From assembly GCA_050287965.1 (NCBI GenBank), contig JBNKCX010000017.1, positions 124,001-188,000 on the forward strand: a stretch of 64,000 nucleotides of DNA. The letters are read 5' to 3'. The position numbers and the translations under genes were made by a program. Below the pieces are notes generated by a model, which searched no databases, was not told the DNA's origin, and was given only the letters and a program-made list of their open reading frames with translations. Below are positions 26,880-35,447 of this stretch, piece by piece (position 1 is the stretch's first letter; each line of letters opens with the position of its first letter). Origin of the DNA: CBFDBF01 sp050287965. GTDB lineage: Bacteria; Pseudomonadota; Gammaproteobacteria; Chromatiales; Chromatiaceae.

Positions 26880-27212
26880 ATGCAAATTTTCAAGGTCTCC
26901 TTTATCAACCACGGAAAGGTTTACGAGCTCTATGCCGAAAATATCCGGCAGGGTGAACTTTACGGTTTTGTAGAGATCGAAAGATTGATTTTTGGGGAAA
27001 CCAGTTCCCTGGTCATCGATCCCGGTGAGGAGAAACTGAAGAATGAATTTACCGGAGTCAGCCGCACCCTGGTCCCGATCCACGCCATCATCCGTATCGA
27101 CCAGGTAGAAAAGAAAGGACACAGCAAGATCCTGGACCTGGATGTCAATGCCAATGTAACGCCCTTCCCGGCCACGTTTTTTCCACCCGGCTCGGGACCC
27201 GAGAAAAGTTAA
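26880..27212 (+). CDS. DUF1820 family protein
   Basis: 110 residues from MQIFKVSFINHGKVYELYA (ATG at 26880). Matches the DUF1820 family, small soluble gammaproteobacterial proteins without known function: conserved NHGKVYELYAENI, YGFVEIERLIFGE, PGEEKL and VSRTLVPIHAIIRIDQVEKKG. No membrane segment or motif for catalysis is seen. Divergent from hisI; a DksA-type gene follows 44 bases later. Confidence 0.85.
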   Translation: MQIFKVSFINHGKVYELYAENIRQGELYGFVEIERLIFGETSSLVIDPGEEKLKNEFTGVSRTLVPIHAIIRIDQVEKKGHSKILDLDVNANVTPFPATFFPPGSGPEKS

Positions 27213-27256
27213 GCCCCCGGCAGGACTCACATCGGGTGCCCCCAACGGAGAACGGA

Positions 27257-27601
27257 ATGGACGAATATGCCGCCATACGCGAAACGTTACTGAACCGGAG
27301 GGATAAACTGCTGCGTCGCATTCACCAGGTAACCAATGACGTGCGCCACGCGGACGAACCCCTCAGCTCCGACTTTTCTGAACAGGCGGTGGAACGACAG
27401 CATGAAGAGGTCCTGGATGCCCTCGGCGAGGCAGGCCGAAGAGAACTCAGCCAGATCAACCGCTCCCTGGCCCGCATGGATGCCGGGGAATACGGTATCT
27501 GCGCCGCCTGTGGCGAACCCATACCCGAACAACGGCTGGCAGTGATGGCCCATTGCGATTACTGCGTCGCCTGCGCGGAACAAAAGGAATCCGGACGCTA
27601 G
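27257..27601 (+). CDS. DksA/TraR-type zinc finger protein
   Basis: 114 residues from MDEYAAIRETLL. N-terminal coiled-coil of the DksA kind, with the acidic tip region (VRHADEPLSSDFSEQAVERQ), then a C4 zinc finger: CAAC followed 17 residues later by CVAC-type spacing (CDYCVAC). DksA-like proteins enter the RNA polymerase secondary channel. It lacks the N-terminal extension of true DksA, so it is better seen as a short DksA-like paralog. Confidence 0.88.
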   Translation: MDEYAAIRETLLNRRDKLLRRIHQVTNDVRHADEPLSSDFSEQAVERQHEEVLDALGEAGRRELSQINRSLARMDAGEYGICAACGEPIPEQRLAVMAHCDYCVACAEQKESGR

Positions 27602-27762
27602 CTCCTTCTTACACCGGCATCGAACCACCGACCCCAGCACCAGAAATTATTTGCTCCAGCCGCAAATTTTCGCGGACTTCATTTCGCCCCTCGGGGCCTT
27701 GCCCTGCCAAAGCTGCGCCATGAAGAAACAGTGGGGCCGGGCCCCGCCCTGCACCGAAGAAC

Positions 27763-27797
27763 CAATAACTGACAGCTGAAAACTGTTAACTGACATG
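27763..27797. repeat. Heptamer array H1
   Basis: Five degenerate 7-base units in register: CAATAAC, TGACAGC, TGAAAAC, TGTTAAC, TGACATG. Same TNNNAAC-like pattern as the arrays near 41686, 44297, 59531, 59654 and 60795. Confidence 0.55.
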
Positions 27798-27865
27798 CGA
27801 ATAGTCATTGTTTTTTCGCCCCGCGATCTCTCTAAAATGTTCACTGGCCTGAGTCATCGGATCCA

Positions 27866-28438
27866 ATGGCAATGAAACTGAAGACGCTGTTCCCGTTTTG
27901 TACTTTTCTGTTCCTTCTCGGTTGTGGTGCGAACGACAACGCACAGGAGAAGAGAGGCGAACCGTCCCTGATCGTGGCGGCGGAAACGGGTGATCTGGCG
28001 ACGATCGAGGCCTTGCTGGCGAAGCAGAGCGATGTGGACACTCGTGACAGCTGCCAGTGGACCCCCTTGATGAAGGCGGCCCTGAACGGCCACACCTCAG
28101 CCGTTCAGCGCCTGCTGGAATCCGGCGCGCAACCGGACCTGGGCGATAAAGGGGGGTATACGGCGCTGATGCTGGCCGCTTCCAACAACCATGCGGATAT
28201 CGTGGGGCTGCTGCTACGCCACGGCGCCGACATCAATCGGGTGGAATCCACCGAAGGATTCAGCGCCCTTATCTGGTCGGCAAAACTCGGGCATCCGGAG
28301 GTAGTAAAAATATTGCTGCAGCATGGCGCCGACCGCACCCTGCGCGATCACAAAGGCCTGAGCGCACTGGACTGGGCTGAACAAAACAATCATCAGTTGG
28401 TCGCCCGGCTTCTCTCCGCTGCATCACCCTCGAAATAG
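27866..28438 (+). CDS. Ankyrin repeat lipoprotein
   Basis: 190 residues. Lipobox LFLLGC at the N-terminus, then four to five ankyrin repeats (about 33-185): TPLMKAALNGHTSAVQRLLESGAQ, TALMLAASNNHADIVGLLLRHGAD, SALIWSAKLGHPEVVKILLQHGAD and a final SALDWAEQNNHQLVARLL. Repeats of this form bind proteins; the partner is unknown. Probably faces the periplasm. Confidence 0.88.
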   Translation: MAMKLKTLFPFCTFLFLLGCGANDNAQEKRGEPSLIVAAETGDLATIEALLAKQSDVDTRDSCQWTPLMKAALNGHTSAVQRLLESGAQPDLGDKGGYTALMLAASNNHADIVGLLLRHGADINRVESTEGFSALIWSAKLGHPEVVKILLQHGADRTLRDHKGLSALDWAEQNNHQLVARLLSAASPSK

Positions 28439-28469
28439 AATTCGACATTTATAGGCATCGAGTATCAAA

Positions 28470-28544
28470 CGCAAAGGCGCGGAGACGCAAAGAATCATAA
28501 TGTTTAAACTCCGCGTTCTCTGCGCCTTGGCGAGCTTGGCGTTA
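28470..28544. repeat. CGCAAAG-type palindromic repeat
   Basis: Left arm AACGCAAAGGCGCGGAGACG, right arm CTCCGCGTTCTCTGCGCC and TTGGCGTTA, separated by about 20 bases. Compact copy of the family seen near 20448 and 23930. Confidence 0.7.
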
Positions 28545-28611
28545 CTGGCCAGGCCGAAACCAGGAGCCACGATATAGTGGTGGAGCGGTGCCCCACCCCA
28601 GACCGCTCATA

Positions 28612-30000
28612 CTAGTCCCCCGGGTGGTTGTTCTTGAAATAGTCGCGGGTCAGTTTGAACACCACCGGACTCAGCAGCAGCAGGGCCAACAGGTTGGGCA
28701 GGGCCATCAGCCCATTGAGGATATCGGCCATCAGCCAGACGAAATCCAGCTTGAGAACGGCACCGAACGGGATGGCAATAATCCAGAGTACCCGGAAGGG
28801 GATAATGGACTTCACCCCGAACAGATACTCCACGCACTTTTCACCATAAACGCTCCAACCCAGCAGGGTGGTAAAGGCAAACAGGGCCAGACCGACGGTT
28901 ACCACATGTCCACCTACTGCGGGTAATGAGCTCTCGAAGGCCAGCCGGGAGAGGGTGGCGCCGGTCTCGCCGCTGGACCAGGCGCCGCTCACCACGATAA
29001 CCAGTCCGGTGACGGAACAGACGATGATGGTATCGATAAAAGTGCCGAGCATGGCCACCGTCCCTTGGCGCACCGGATTGTCTGTCTCGGCCGCCGCATG
29101 GGCAATGGGGGCGCTCCCCAGGCCCGCCTCGTTGGAGAAGACACCCCGCGCCACACCCCATTGGATCGCCATCATCACCGTCGCCCCGGCAAAACCCCCG
29201 GTAGCTGCTGAAGGAGTAAATGCGTGCTTAACGATGAGCGCAATGGCCGCCGGTATTTCGGCCGCATGCAGGACAAGTACCGCCAATCCGCCGATGATGT
29301 AGGCGACGGCCATAAAGGGCACCAGTTTCCCCGCCACTTGTGCGATCCAACGGATACCACCGATCAGCACCAATCCCGCCAGCACCGCCACGACGACCCC
29401 AGTAACCCAGTGAGGCAGCGCGAAGTTGGCGTTCAGGGCATCCGCCACGGAGTTGGCCTGGACCGTATTGCCGATACCGAACCCCGCCAGACCGCCGAAG
29501 ATCGCAAACAGGGTACCCAACCAGACCCAGTTCCTGCCCAGTCCGTTCTTGATATAGAACATGGGGCCGCCGATATGGTTACCCTCCTCGTCCACTTCAC
29601 GGAACTTCACCGCCAGTACCGCCTCCGCGTATTTGGTGGCCATGCCCACCAGGGCGGTGCACCACATCCAGAACAGGGCACCGGGACCGCCCATGAAGAT
29701 CGCCGTGGCGACACCGGCAATGTTTCCGGTGCCGATGGTGGCGGAAAGGGAGGTCATGAGGGCGTTGAACGGGGTGATATCCCCTTCCCCTGTCCCCCGC
29801 CGGCCACGCCACAACATGCGAAAACCGTATCCCAGGCGATGTAACGGCATTACCCGCAGCCCGATCATGAGGAATAAGCCGGTACCCAGGATCAGGGCCA
29901 GCATATAGTCTCCCCAGAGCAGCCCTTTCAGCCCTGTCAGCAGATCGGTCAGCTGCTGCATGAAGTTCGGCTCTGTCACCGGATTGGTTTGTGGCTCCAT
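28612..30000 (-). CDS. Sodium:alanine/glycine symporter (AGCS family)
   Basis: 462 residues with about ten membrane helices. AGCS signatures: SLSATIGTGNIAGVATAIFMGGPGALFWMW near residue 90, NTVQANSVADALN, GVARGVFSNEAGLGSAPIAHAAA near residue 270, and SVYGEKCVEYLFG. The family takes up alanine or glycine with sodium. Normal length. Transcribed alone on the minus strand; the 180-base gap to the next, divergent gene contains a structured region listed separately. Confidence 0.94.
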   Translation of the reverse strand: MEPQTNPVTEPNFMQQLTDLLTGLKGLLWGDYMLALILGTGLFLMIGLRVMPLHRLGYGFRMLWRGRRGTGEGDITPFNALMTSLSATIGTGNIAGVATAIFMGGPGALFWMWCTALVGMATKYAEAVLAVKFREVDEEGNHIGGPMFYIKNGLGRNWVWLGTLFAIFGGLAGFGIGNTVQANSVADALNANFALPHWVTGVVVAVLAGLVLIGGIRWIAQVAGKLVPFMAVAYIIGGLAVLVLHAAEIPAAIALIVKHAFTPSAATGGFAGATVMMAIQWGVARGVFSNEAGLGSAPIAHAAAETDNPVRQGTVAMLGTFIDTIIVCSVTGLVIVVSGAWSSGETGATLSRLAFESSLPAVGGHVVTVGLALFAFTTLLGWSVYGEKCVEYLFGVKSIIPFRVLWIIAIPFGAVLKLDFVWLMADILNGLMALPNLLALLLLSPVVFKLTRDYFKNNHPGD

Positions 30001-30047
30001 GATGCCCCCTTATGCCGTTTGTTCTATTTCTGATTAAGCACTATACC

Positions 30048-30105
30048 TGTTCCCACCTGCGGTGTCGCAACGGGGCGGACAGCTTCGCCCTTGCAGTGGG
30101 AAGGG
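30048..30105. other. Structured intergenic element between symporter and TRAP lipoprotein genes
   Basis: Outer stem TTCCCACCTGC with GCAGTGGGAA (one bulge) encloses GGGCG...CGCCC around GACAGCTT. It lies in the leader of both divergent genes. It does not match the glycine riboswitch, which would be the expected element before an AGCS gene. Confidence 0.4.
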
Positions 30106-30182
30106 TATTCTCTTATTGTCTTTCCCCAGACCATAAGCATAAAACGGGATTGCCGACAAAAGGAACCGTTTGGACTTCAGAG

Positions 30183-31040
30183 ATGCCTCCCTCCATATTG
30201 CTCGCCCGTCGCTCATTTTTGCTTTCCGGTCTCCTGGCCTTTTTTCTGTCCGGCTGCGCCGCCATGGCCACTCAGAAACTGGCGGACAATCTCAGCCACG
30301 CCATGCTCAACCAGGAAGATCCCGTTACCGTTAGGGCCGGCGCACCGGCTTACCTGTTGCTGATCGACAGCCTGATCGACGAGGAACCCGAGAATCAGGG
30401 GCTGCTTATGTCCGGGGCACGGCTCTACGGGGCCTACGCCGGCGGGCTGGTGGAGGACGGTGAGCGGGCGAAGCGCCTGACCCAGAAATCCAGGGACTAC
30501 GCCCGCCGGGCCCTGTGCGGTTCCCTACCCCGGGTATGCGAGCTGGAAACACTCCCTTACGACCCGTTCGCCTCCTATATCGCCGCTATCGACGCGGACA
30601 GCCTGGAGCTTCTCTACACCTACGGTATCAGTTGGGCCGGGTGGATACAGGCGCGGAGCGGCGACTGGAGCGCCCTGGCCGATCTTCCCAAGGTGGAGGC
30701 GGTGCTGGAGCGGGTGGTGGCGATGGATCCCGGGCACGATCGGGGACGTGCCCACCTGTTCCTGGGGGTGATGCGGACCCAGGTGCCGCCGGCCATGGGG
30801 GGCACACCGGAACGGGGACAAGCCCATTTCGAGGAGGCTATCAGGCTCTCCGACGGCCGCGATCTGATGGCCAAGGTAGAGTATGCCCGCCACTATGCGC
30901 GCCTGGTCTTCAACCGGGAGCTGCATGATCGTCTGCTCAACGAGGTACTGGCGGCGGATCCCCTGGAGCCGGACCTCACCCTGAGCAACATATTGGCCCA
31001 GGAGCAGGCACGGCAACTATTGCAGGACGACTATTTTTGA
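30183..31040 (+). CDS. TRAP-transporter-associated TatT-like TPR lipoprotein
   Basis: 285 residues from the ATG at 30183 (MPPSILLARRSFLL). Lipobox LLAFFLSGC. The rest is helical with TPR-like packing, as in the Treponema TatT protein (T-component of a TRAP transporter): MSGARLYGAYAGGLVEDGERAKRL, LLYTYGISWAGWIQARSGDW, GRAHLFLGVMRTQVPPAMGG, and AKVEYARHYARLVFNRELHDRLL. It is followed by the DctP, cupin, DctQ and DctM genes on the same strand and is probably part of that system, delivering ligand from the membrane. Spacing to DctP is 113 bases. Confidence 0.82.
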   Translation: MPPSILLARRSFLLSGLLAFFLSGCAAMATQKLADNLSHAMLNQEDPVTVRAGAPAYLLLIDSLIDEEPENQGLLMSGARLYGAYAGGLVEDGERAKRLTQKSRDYARRALCGSLPRVCELETLPYDPFASYIAAIDADSLELLYTYGISWAGWIQARSGDWSALADLPKVEAVLERVVAMDPGHDRGRAHLFLGVMRTQVPPAMGGTPERGQAHFEEAIRLSDGRDLMAKVEYARHYARLVFNRELHDRLLNEVLAADPLEPDLTLSNILAQEQARQLLQDDYF

Positions 31041-31153
31041 CCGCAGGTTCTCCCATCCCTCACGATAAATCGAGGTTTCTCACCCGCTTTATTTACTTAA
31101 GGCGAGGGCAGGAGCTGCCGAAATAGAAACCAAGAATATAATAAGGGTTTGCC

Positions 31154-32176
31154 ATGCACCGATTTATCGCCATCGCCCTCCTGGCCCTCCTGCTCCCGCA
31201 GCAGGGCTACGCTGTCACTTTTAAGATCGCCACCCTGGCGCCGGACAGCACCCCCTGGATGACCGCCATGCGCGAGGGGGCGGAGGAGGTGGAGAAAAAG
31301 ACCGAGGGCCGGGTTCAGATCCGTTTTTATCCCGGCGGTGTCATGGGTAACGATAAAAGCATGCTGCGTAAGATGAAAGTGGGGCAACTCCAGGGTTGTA
31401 CCCTCACCGGAGGCGGCCTGGCCTCCATCTATCCCGACAGTCAGCTCTACAGCCTGCCCTTTCTCTTCCGCTCCTTCGAAGAGGTGGATTATGTGCGGGA
31501 ACGTATGGATTCGATCTTCATCGAGGGAATGGAGAAAGAGGGCTTTATCAGCTTCGGGCTCAGCGAAGGGGGATTCGCCTATTTCATGTCTCAGAACCCC
31601 CTGCGTACGGTGGACGACCTGAAACACCAGAAGGTATGGTCCCCTGAGGGGGACGAGATCAGCCGTCAGGCGTTTGAAGCCCTCGGCATATCCCCGGTTC
31701 CGCTGCCGATGACTGATGTGCTCACCGGGCTTCAGACCGGTCTCATCGACACCGTCGGGGTTTCTCCGGTGGGCGCCATCGCCCTCCAGTGGCATACCAA
31801 AATCAATTATCTGGCGGATACACCGCTGCTCTATCTCTACGGCACTATGGTGGTGAAAAAAAGCGCCTTTACCCGCCTCTCCAAAGAGGATCAGGAGGTG
31901 ATGCGTAACGCCATGGCCAAGGCGTTCCGAAAAATCAATACGCAAAACCGGCAGGATAACGCGGCGGCGCGCAAGGCCCTGCAGGAACAGGGCGTCGTAT
32001 TTATCAAGCCCACCGGTGAGGATCTCGCCAAATGGCGCCAGGTGGTGCGCAACCGGATGGACGAAATGGGGAAACAGGGACTCTTCTCCGGAAAACTCCT
32101 TGACCAGCTTCGTGCTTATCTCCAAAACTACCGCGCTAACGTCAAGGCCAACTTAAACGCATCCAACAGACCATGA
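31154..32176 (+). CDS. dctP: TRAP transporter substrate-binding protein (DctP family)
   Basis: 340 residues: signal peptide (ending QQGYA), then a DctP-type periplasmic receptor: FKIATLAPDSTPWMTAMREGAEEVEKKT, YPGGVMGNDKSMLRKMKVGQLQG, LKHQKVWSPEGDEISRQAFEALG with the ligand-contacting Arg region, and LPMTDVLTGLQTGLIDTVG. The substrate is not determined; the TatT association and the two-gene sequence suggest a ligand unlike the C4-dicarboxylates of classical DctP. The stop overlaps the cupin start by four bases. Confidence 0.92.
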   Translation: MHRFIAIALLALLLPQQGYAVTFKIATLAPDSTPWMTAMREGAEEVEKKTEGRVQIRFYPGGVMGNDKSMLRKMKVGQLQGCTLTGGGLASIYPDSQLYSLPFLFRSFEEVDYVRERMDSIFIEGMEKEGFISFGLSEGGFAYFMSQNPLRTVDDLKHQKVWSPEGDEISRQAFEALGISPVPLPMTDVLTGLQTGLIDTVGVSPVGAIALQWHTKINYLADTPLLYLYGTMVVKKSAFTRLSKEDQEVMRNAMAKAFRKINTQNRQDNAAARKALQEQGVVFIKPTGEDLAKWRQVVRNRMDEMGKQGLFSGKLLDQLRAYLQNYRANVKANLNASNRP

Positions 32177-32496
32177 GCCCATTCAATCTTTTTGACCAGA
32201 TCCCTAAACGCACCCAGGAAGAAGAGTTTAGGGAACTCTTTCGTTGTCGCAATGTAACGGTGGAGCGCATCTCCAGCCCCCCCAACACCAGCACCGAGTG
32301 GGTGATCCAGGAGCAGGATGAATGGGTCGCACTTTTGCAGGGCAAGGCCGACATCGAACTGGAGAACGGGATACGGGCATTGACCCCGGGAGATACCCTG
32401 TTCATTCCCGCCGGCACGCGCCACCGTGTAACCGACACCTCAACCGTTCCCTGCGCGGTCTGGCTGGCGATACACATCTATCCTGAAACCCCCTGA
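32173..32496 (+). CDS. Small cupin protein in the TRAP cluster
   Basis: 107 residues; ATGA overlap with dctP. Single cupin barrel: EWVIQEQDEWVALLQGKADIELENG, GDTLFIPAGTRHRVTDTS. The His of motif 1 is mostly lost (EQDEWV), so metal binding is uncertain. Cupins of this size are found with phosphate/sugar metabolism and as sensors. Its place inside a transporter operon suggests it acts on, or senses, the transported ligand (inference). 171 bases of sequence with nothing recognised separate it from dctQ. Confidence 0.82.
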   Translation: MSPFNLFDQIPKRTQEEEFRELFRCRNVTVERISSPPNTSTEWVIQEQDEWVALLQGKADIELENGIRALTPGDTLFIPAGTRHRVTDTSTVPCAVWLAIHIYPETP

Positions 32497-32667
32497 TCCT
32501 CGCTACCGGAGGCCTTACGACCTCGCGGATCGACACCGACACCCCCGACATTTTCACCCGCCCGCCCCCGGCTGTCGGGGTGCGGGGTTCCGAACACCCT
32601 TTGGAACCGTTATGGTTAACATCTGACCGGCAGGGAAAATAGTGAGCTACGGAATCCAGGCAGCATA

Positions 32668-33174
32668 ATGATAAATACCACCACTGAATCATCCGGCAAG
32701 CGGATTCATCGCTACCTCCTCCTGCTGGAGGACTGGATCCTGATTCTGTTGCTCTCCCTGATGATCCTGTTGGCATCGGCGCAGATATTCCTGCGCAATG
32801 TTCTGGACAGCGGCATCTCCTGGGCCGATCCCACCCTACGGCTTCTGGTGCTCTGGCTTGCCCTGCTCGGCGCCATGGCCGCCACCCGGGATAACAACCA
32901 TATCACCATCGATCTGCTTTCCCGCTTTCTTCGGCCGGGGATCAAACGGACTGTCGAACGAATAACGGATCTTTTCGCCGGCGGCGTGTGCGGATTTGTG
33001 GCCTGGCATGCCGGACGCTTTGTCGCTATGGAATGGCAGGACGGAACCGTGCTGTTTTCCTCTATCCCCGCATGGCTCGGAGAACTGGTCCTTCCCGTCG
33101 CGTTTGCCGTGATGACCCTGCGTTTTCTGGTGAGCGCGGCCACGGGCAGATACGAAAAGGGAGCAGCGGAATGA
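32668..33174 (+). CDS. dctQ: TRAP transporter small permease (DctQ family)
   Basis: 168 residues with four membrane helices. DctQ elements: LLLEDWILILLLSLMILLASAQIFLRNVLDSGISWADPTLRLLVLWLALLGAMAATRDNNHITID, with NHITIDLLSRFL typical of the family. It helps the large permease in sodium-driven uptake. The stop overlaps the dctM start (ATGA). Confidence 0.92.
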   Translation: MINTTTESSGKRIHRYLLLLEDWILILLLSLMILLASAQIFLRNVLDSGISWADPTLRLLVLWLALLGAMAATRDNNHITIDLLSRFLRPGIKRTVERITDLFAGGVCGFVAWHAGRFVAMEWQDGTVLFSSIPAWLGELVLPVAFAVMTLRFLVSAATGRYEKGAAE

Positions 33175-34451
33175 TGATACTCATCGGCCTGATCCTGCTC
33201 CTCCTGGCCCTGCTGGGCGCCCCCCTGTTTACCATCATCGCCGCCAGCGCCCTGCTGGGATTTTACTTTTCCGGGGTGGACCTTTCGGTGGTGGCCATCG
33301 AGTTCTTCCGGATCGCCGAGATGCCGGTCCTGGTGGCCATCCCCCTGTTCACATTCGCCGGTTACCTGCTCAGCGAAAGCCAGGCACCGCAGCGACTGGT
33401 CAGGCTGACCCGGGCCCTGCTCGGCTGGCTCCCCGGCGGTATGGCGATTGTCTCACTGGTGGCGTGCGCCCTGTTTACCGCTTTCACCGGCGCCTCCGGG
33501 GTCACCATCGTCGCTCTCGGCGCCCTGCTCTATCCGGCGCTGATCAAATCAGGATACCGCGAAAACTTCGGTCTCGGCCTGGTCACCACCTCCGGCAGCC
33601 TGGGCCTGCTGTTCGCCCCCGCCCTGCCGCTGATCCTCTACGCCGTCATCGCACAGCAACTGGGCATCGCCGGCGACATCACCGTGGATGCCATGTTTCT
33701 GGCCGGCATCCTGCCCGGCCTGTTGATGCTGACACTGCTTTCCGGCTGGAGCATATGGAGCGCCCGCGGCCAGCCTCTGGTGCCTTTCTCCAGGGACGAG
33801 GCGAAAGCGGCCCTGCGGGACGCCATCTGGGAGATCCCGCTGCCGGTGGTAGTATTGGGCGGCATCTACAGCGGCTACTTCGCCATCTCCGAAGCGGCGG
33901 CGGTAACCGCCCTGTATGCGCTTGTGATCGAGGTGGGGATTCAGCGGGAGATCCCCCTGGGGAAACTGCCCAGGGTGATGCGCAAGGCCATGGTTCTGGT
34001 GGGAGGCATCATGGTGATCCTCGGCGTCTCCCTCGCCTCCACCAACGCCCTGATAGACGCGGAGGTCCCCACGCGGCTGTTCGAAACGATCCAGGGGCTG
34101 GTTTCGAGCAAGCTCACCTTCCTGATGCTGCTCAACGTGTTCCTGCTGATTCTGGGGACCATGCTGGAGATGTTTTCCGCCCTGGTTCTCATGATCCCGC
34201 TGTTGTTGCCGGTGGCCCTCGGATATGGCGTCGACCCGGTACACCTGGGGATCATCTTCCTGGCGAACATGCAGATCGGTTACTTTACCCCGCCGGTGGG
34301 CATGAATCTCTTCATCGCCAGCTATCGCTTCGGGAGGCCCGTGCTGCAGCTCTATAAGGCCACCCTTCCCTGGTTTCTTCTCCTGCTGTTTGCGGTCCTC
34401 GTGATTACCTATTGGCCGGCACTCTCCCTCACCCTGCCGGGAAGGATGTGA
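33171..34451 (+). CDS. dctM: TRAP transporter large permease (DctM family)
   Basis: 426 residues from the ATG at 33171; the frame is open 61 codons upstream but that part overlaps dctQ. About twelve membrane helices form the sodium-coupled transport core: PVLVAIPLFTFAGYLLSESQAPQRLVRL, AFTGASGVTIVALGALLYPALIKSGY, SLGLLFAPALPLILYAVIAQ, and FTPPVGMNLFIASYRFG near the end. Last gene of the TRAP cluster. Confidence 0.95.
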   Translation: MMILIGLILLLLALLGAPLFTIIAASALLGFYFSGVDLSVVAIEFFRIAEMPVLVAIPLFTFAGYLLSESQAPQRLVRLTRALLGWLPGGMAIVSLVACALFTAFTGASGVTIVALGALLYPALIKSGYRENFGLGLVTTSGSLGLLFAPALPLILYAVIAQQLGIAGDITVDAMFLAGILPGLLMLTLLSGWSIWSARGQPLVPFSRDEAKAALRDAIWEIPLPVVVLGGIYSGYFAISEAAAVTALYALVIEVGIQREIPLGKLPRVMRKAMVLVGGIMVILGVSLASTNALIDAEVPTRLFETIQGLVSSKLTFLMLLNVFLLILGTMLEMFSALVLMIPLLLPVALGYGVDPVHLGIIFLANMQIGYFTPPVGMNLFIASYRFGRPVLQLYKATLPWFLLLLFAVLVITYWPALSLTLPGRM

Positions 34452-34569
34452 ACACCCCGGATCTGGAAGCCTGGTTTCTCGGGCCGGCGTCTATACTTTT
34501 TTCAGGGTCAGGAACCGGATAACCCGTTGGTCGGTGTGTGCACGAGACATCTGATAGGCAGCGAAACCC

Positions 34570-34728
34570 ATGTCCAAAATTTCCACACTGTGCAAAGTAA
34601 GGCCATCGGAGATGGAAGCCCTGCAGCCAAAGCTGCGGAAACTGATAAAAAAACCCAAATATATCTGCCGAAAATGCCTTCGCGTCGCCAAGAAAAAGAG
34701 TCTGCTCTGTAAACCGGAAAAGCTCTGA
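34570..34728 (+). CDS. Small basic protein with a CxxC motif (52 residues)
   Basis: Start MSKISTLCKVRPSEMEAL, end YICRKCLRVAKKKSLL then CKPEKL. It is rich in Lys and has Cys at 8, 33, 36 and 47, with CRKC and a later Cys like a small metal- or redox-binding site. I recall similar short proteins ending in CRKCGR..KKKYLCKP in sulfur-metabolising bacteria, but I cannot confirm a family. Codon use looks normal and there is no stop for 52 codons. The ribosome site is weak. It lies between dctM and tusE on the same strand. Confidence 0.7.
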   Translation: MSKISTLCKVRPSEMEALQPKLRKLIKKPKYICRKCLRVAKKKSLLCKPEKL

Positions 34729-34861
34729 TTCACGAAATCGCCTGTCAACGCCGGGGAATACTCCCGGCCACAGCCCCCCAAAACACCGCCTTCATACCGA
34801 TAGGAACAATATTCCTACATCCAGGCGCCGGCTGCGTCTGATTCCCCCAACTTATTTGGGG

Positions 34862-34889
34862 TTGACGGGAGGGGGTATATTGCTAGAAT
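34862..34889 (+). promoter_or_regulatory. Candidate sigma-70 promoter of tusE
   Basis: TTGACG at 34862-34867 and TAGAAT at 34884-34889 with a 16-base spacer, 51 bases before the tusE ATG. Confidence 0.5.
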
Positions 34890-34940
34890 CATTTTAAATT
34901 CTTCCTAGTTATTCGCTTGGTTATTGAGGATGAAACGGTC

Positions 34941-35240
34941 ATGAAAAGAGAACTGCCCAACCGGGACGGGGACGGCTATCTGATGAATATGGACGACTGG
35001 TCTCCGGAGATCGCGCATGCCATGGCGGAAATGGACGGCCTGGAGCTGACGGACATCAAATGGAACCATATCCTGCGAGCCCGTGAATATTACGAAGAGC
35101 ATGCGGTAGTCCCGCCGATCCGGAAATTCGCCAAATACCTGGGTGAGGATCAGAGAGAGATATTCAAACTCTGGTTGACCGGCCCCATGAAACCGATCAC
35201 CAAATACGGCGGGCTCCCCAAACCCACCGGCTGCGTCTGA
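34941..35240 (+). CDS. tusE: TusE/DsrC family sulfur-relay protein
   Basis: 99 residues from MKRELPNRDGDGY (ATG at 34941; a TTG start 8 codons upstream is possible). Family features: DGYLMNMDDWSPEIA, PIRKFAKYLGEDQREIFKLW, and the C-terminal GLPKPTGCV, whose Cys carries sulfur. True DsrC of sulfite reductase has a second Cys 11 residues earlier; here that position is Thr, so this is a TusE-like sulfur carrier, for example for tRNA 2-thiouridine. Followed by a strong terminator. Confidence 0.88.
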   Translation: MKRELPNRDGDGYLMNMDDWSPEIAHAMAEMDGLELTDIKWNHILRAREYYEEHAVVPPIRKFAKYLGEDQREIFKLWLTGPMKPITKYGGLPKPTGCV

Positions 35241-35305
35241 ACTCCACGGAGCGACGCCTCGCTAATTCATGTCCCCCTCCACCGCATTATTACGGTGGCA
35301 AGTTC

Positions 35306-35332
35306 GGCGGCTTCCCAAGCCGCCTTTTTTTT
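35306..35332 (+). terminator. Rho-independent terminator after tusE
   Basis: Stem GGCGGCTT / AAGCCGCC, three-base loop CCC, followed by eight T residues. A clear intrinsic terminator for the tusE transcript. Confidence 0.92.
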
Positions 35333-35447
35333 GCCTGGACGAACACCGGGGCGAGTGCTTTCCACTTACTCCAACCACACTGAAAAGGTGCTTAACGCCT
35401 CAGGGCTTGATAAAGTCCGGTTAAAAGGATGAAAAGACCCGAGCACT

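Noticed and set aside
30001..30182. Glycine riboswitch before the AGCS symporter
   Set aside because: The expected conserved GGAGAG and GCCGAAGG-type segments are absent in both orientations.
34491..34781. Minus-strand frame of 96 residues in the dctM-tusE gap
   Set aside because: It is antisense to the 52-residue CRKC protein and shows no ribosome site or family pattern.
34941..35240. Dissimilatory DsrC
   Set aside because: Only the final Cys is present; the second conserved Cys 11 residues before it is Thr, so the protein is TusE-like.
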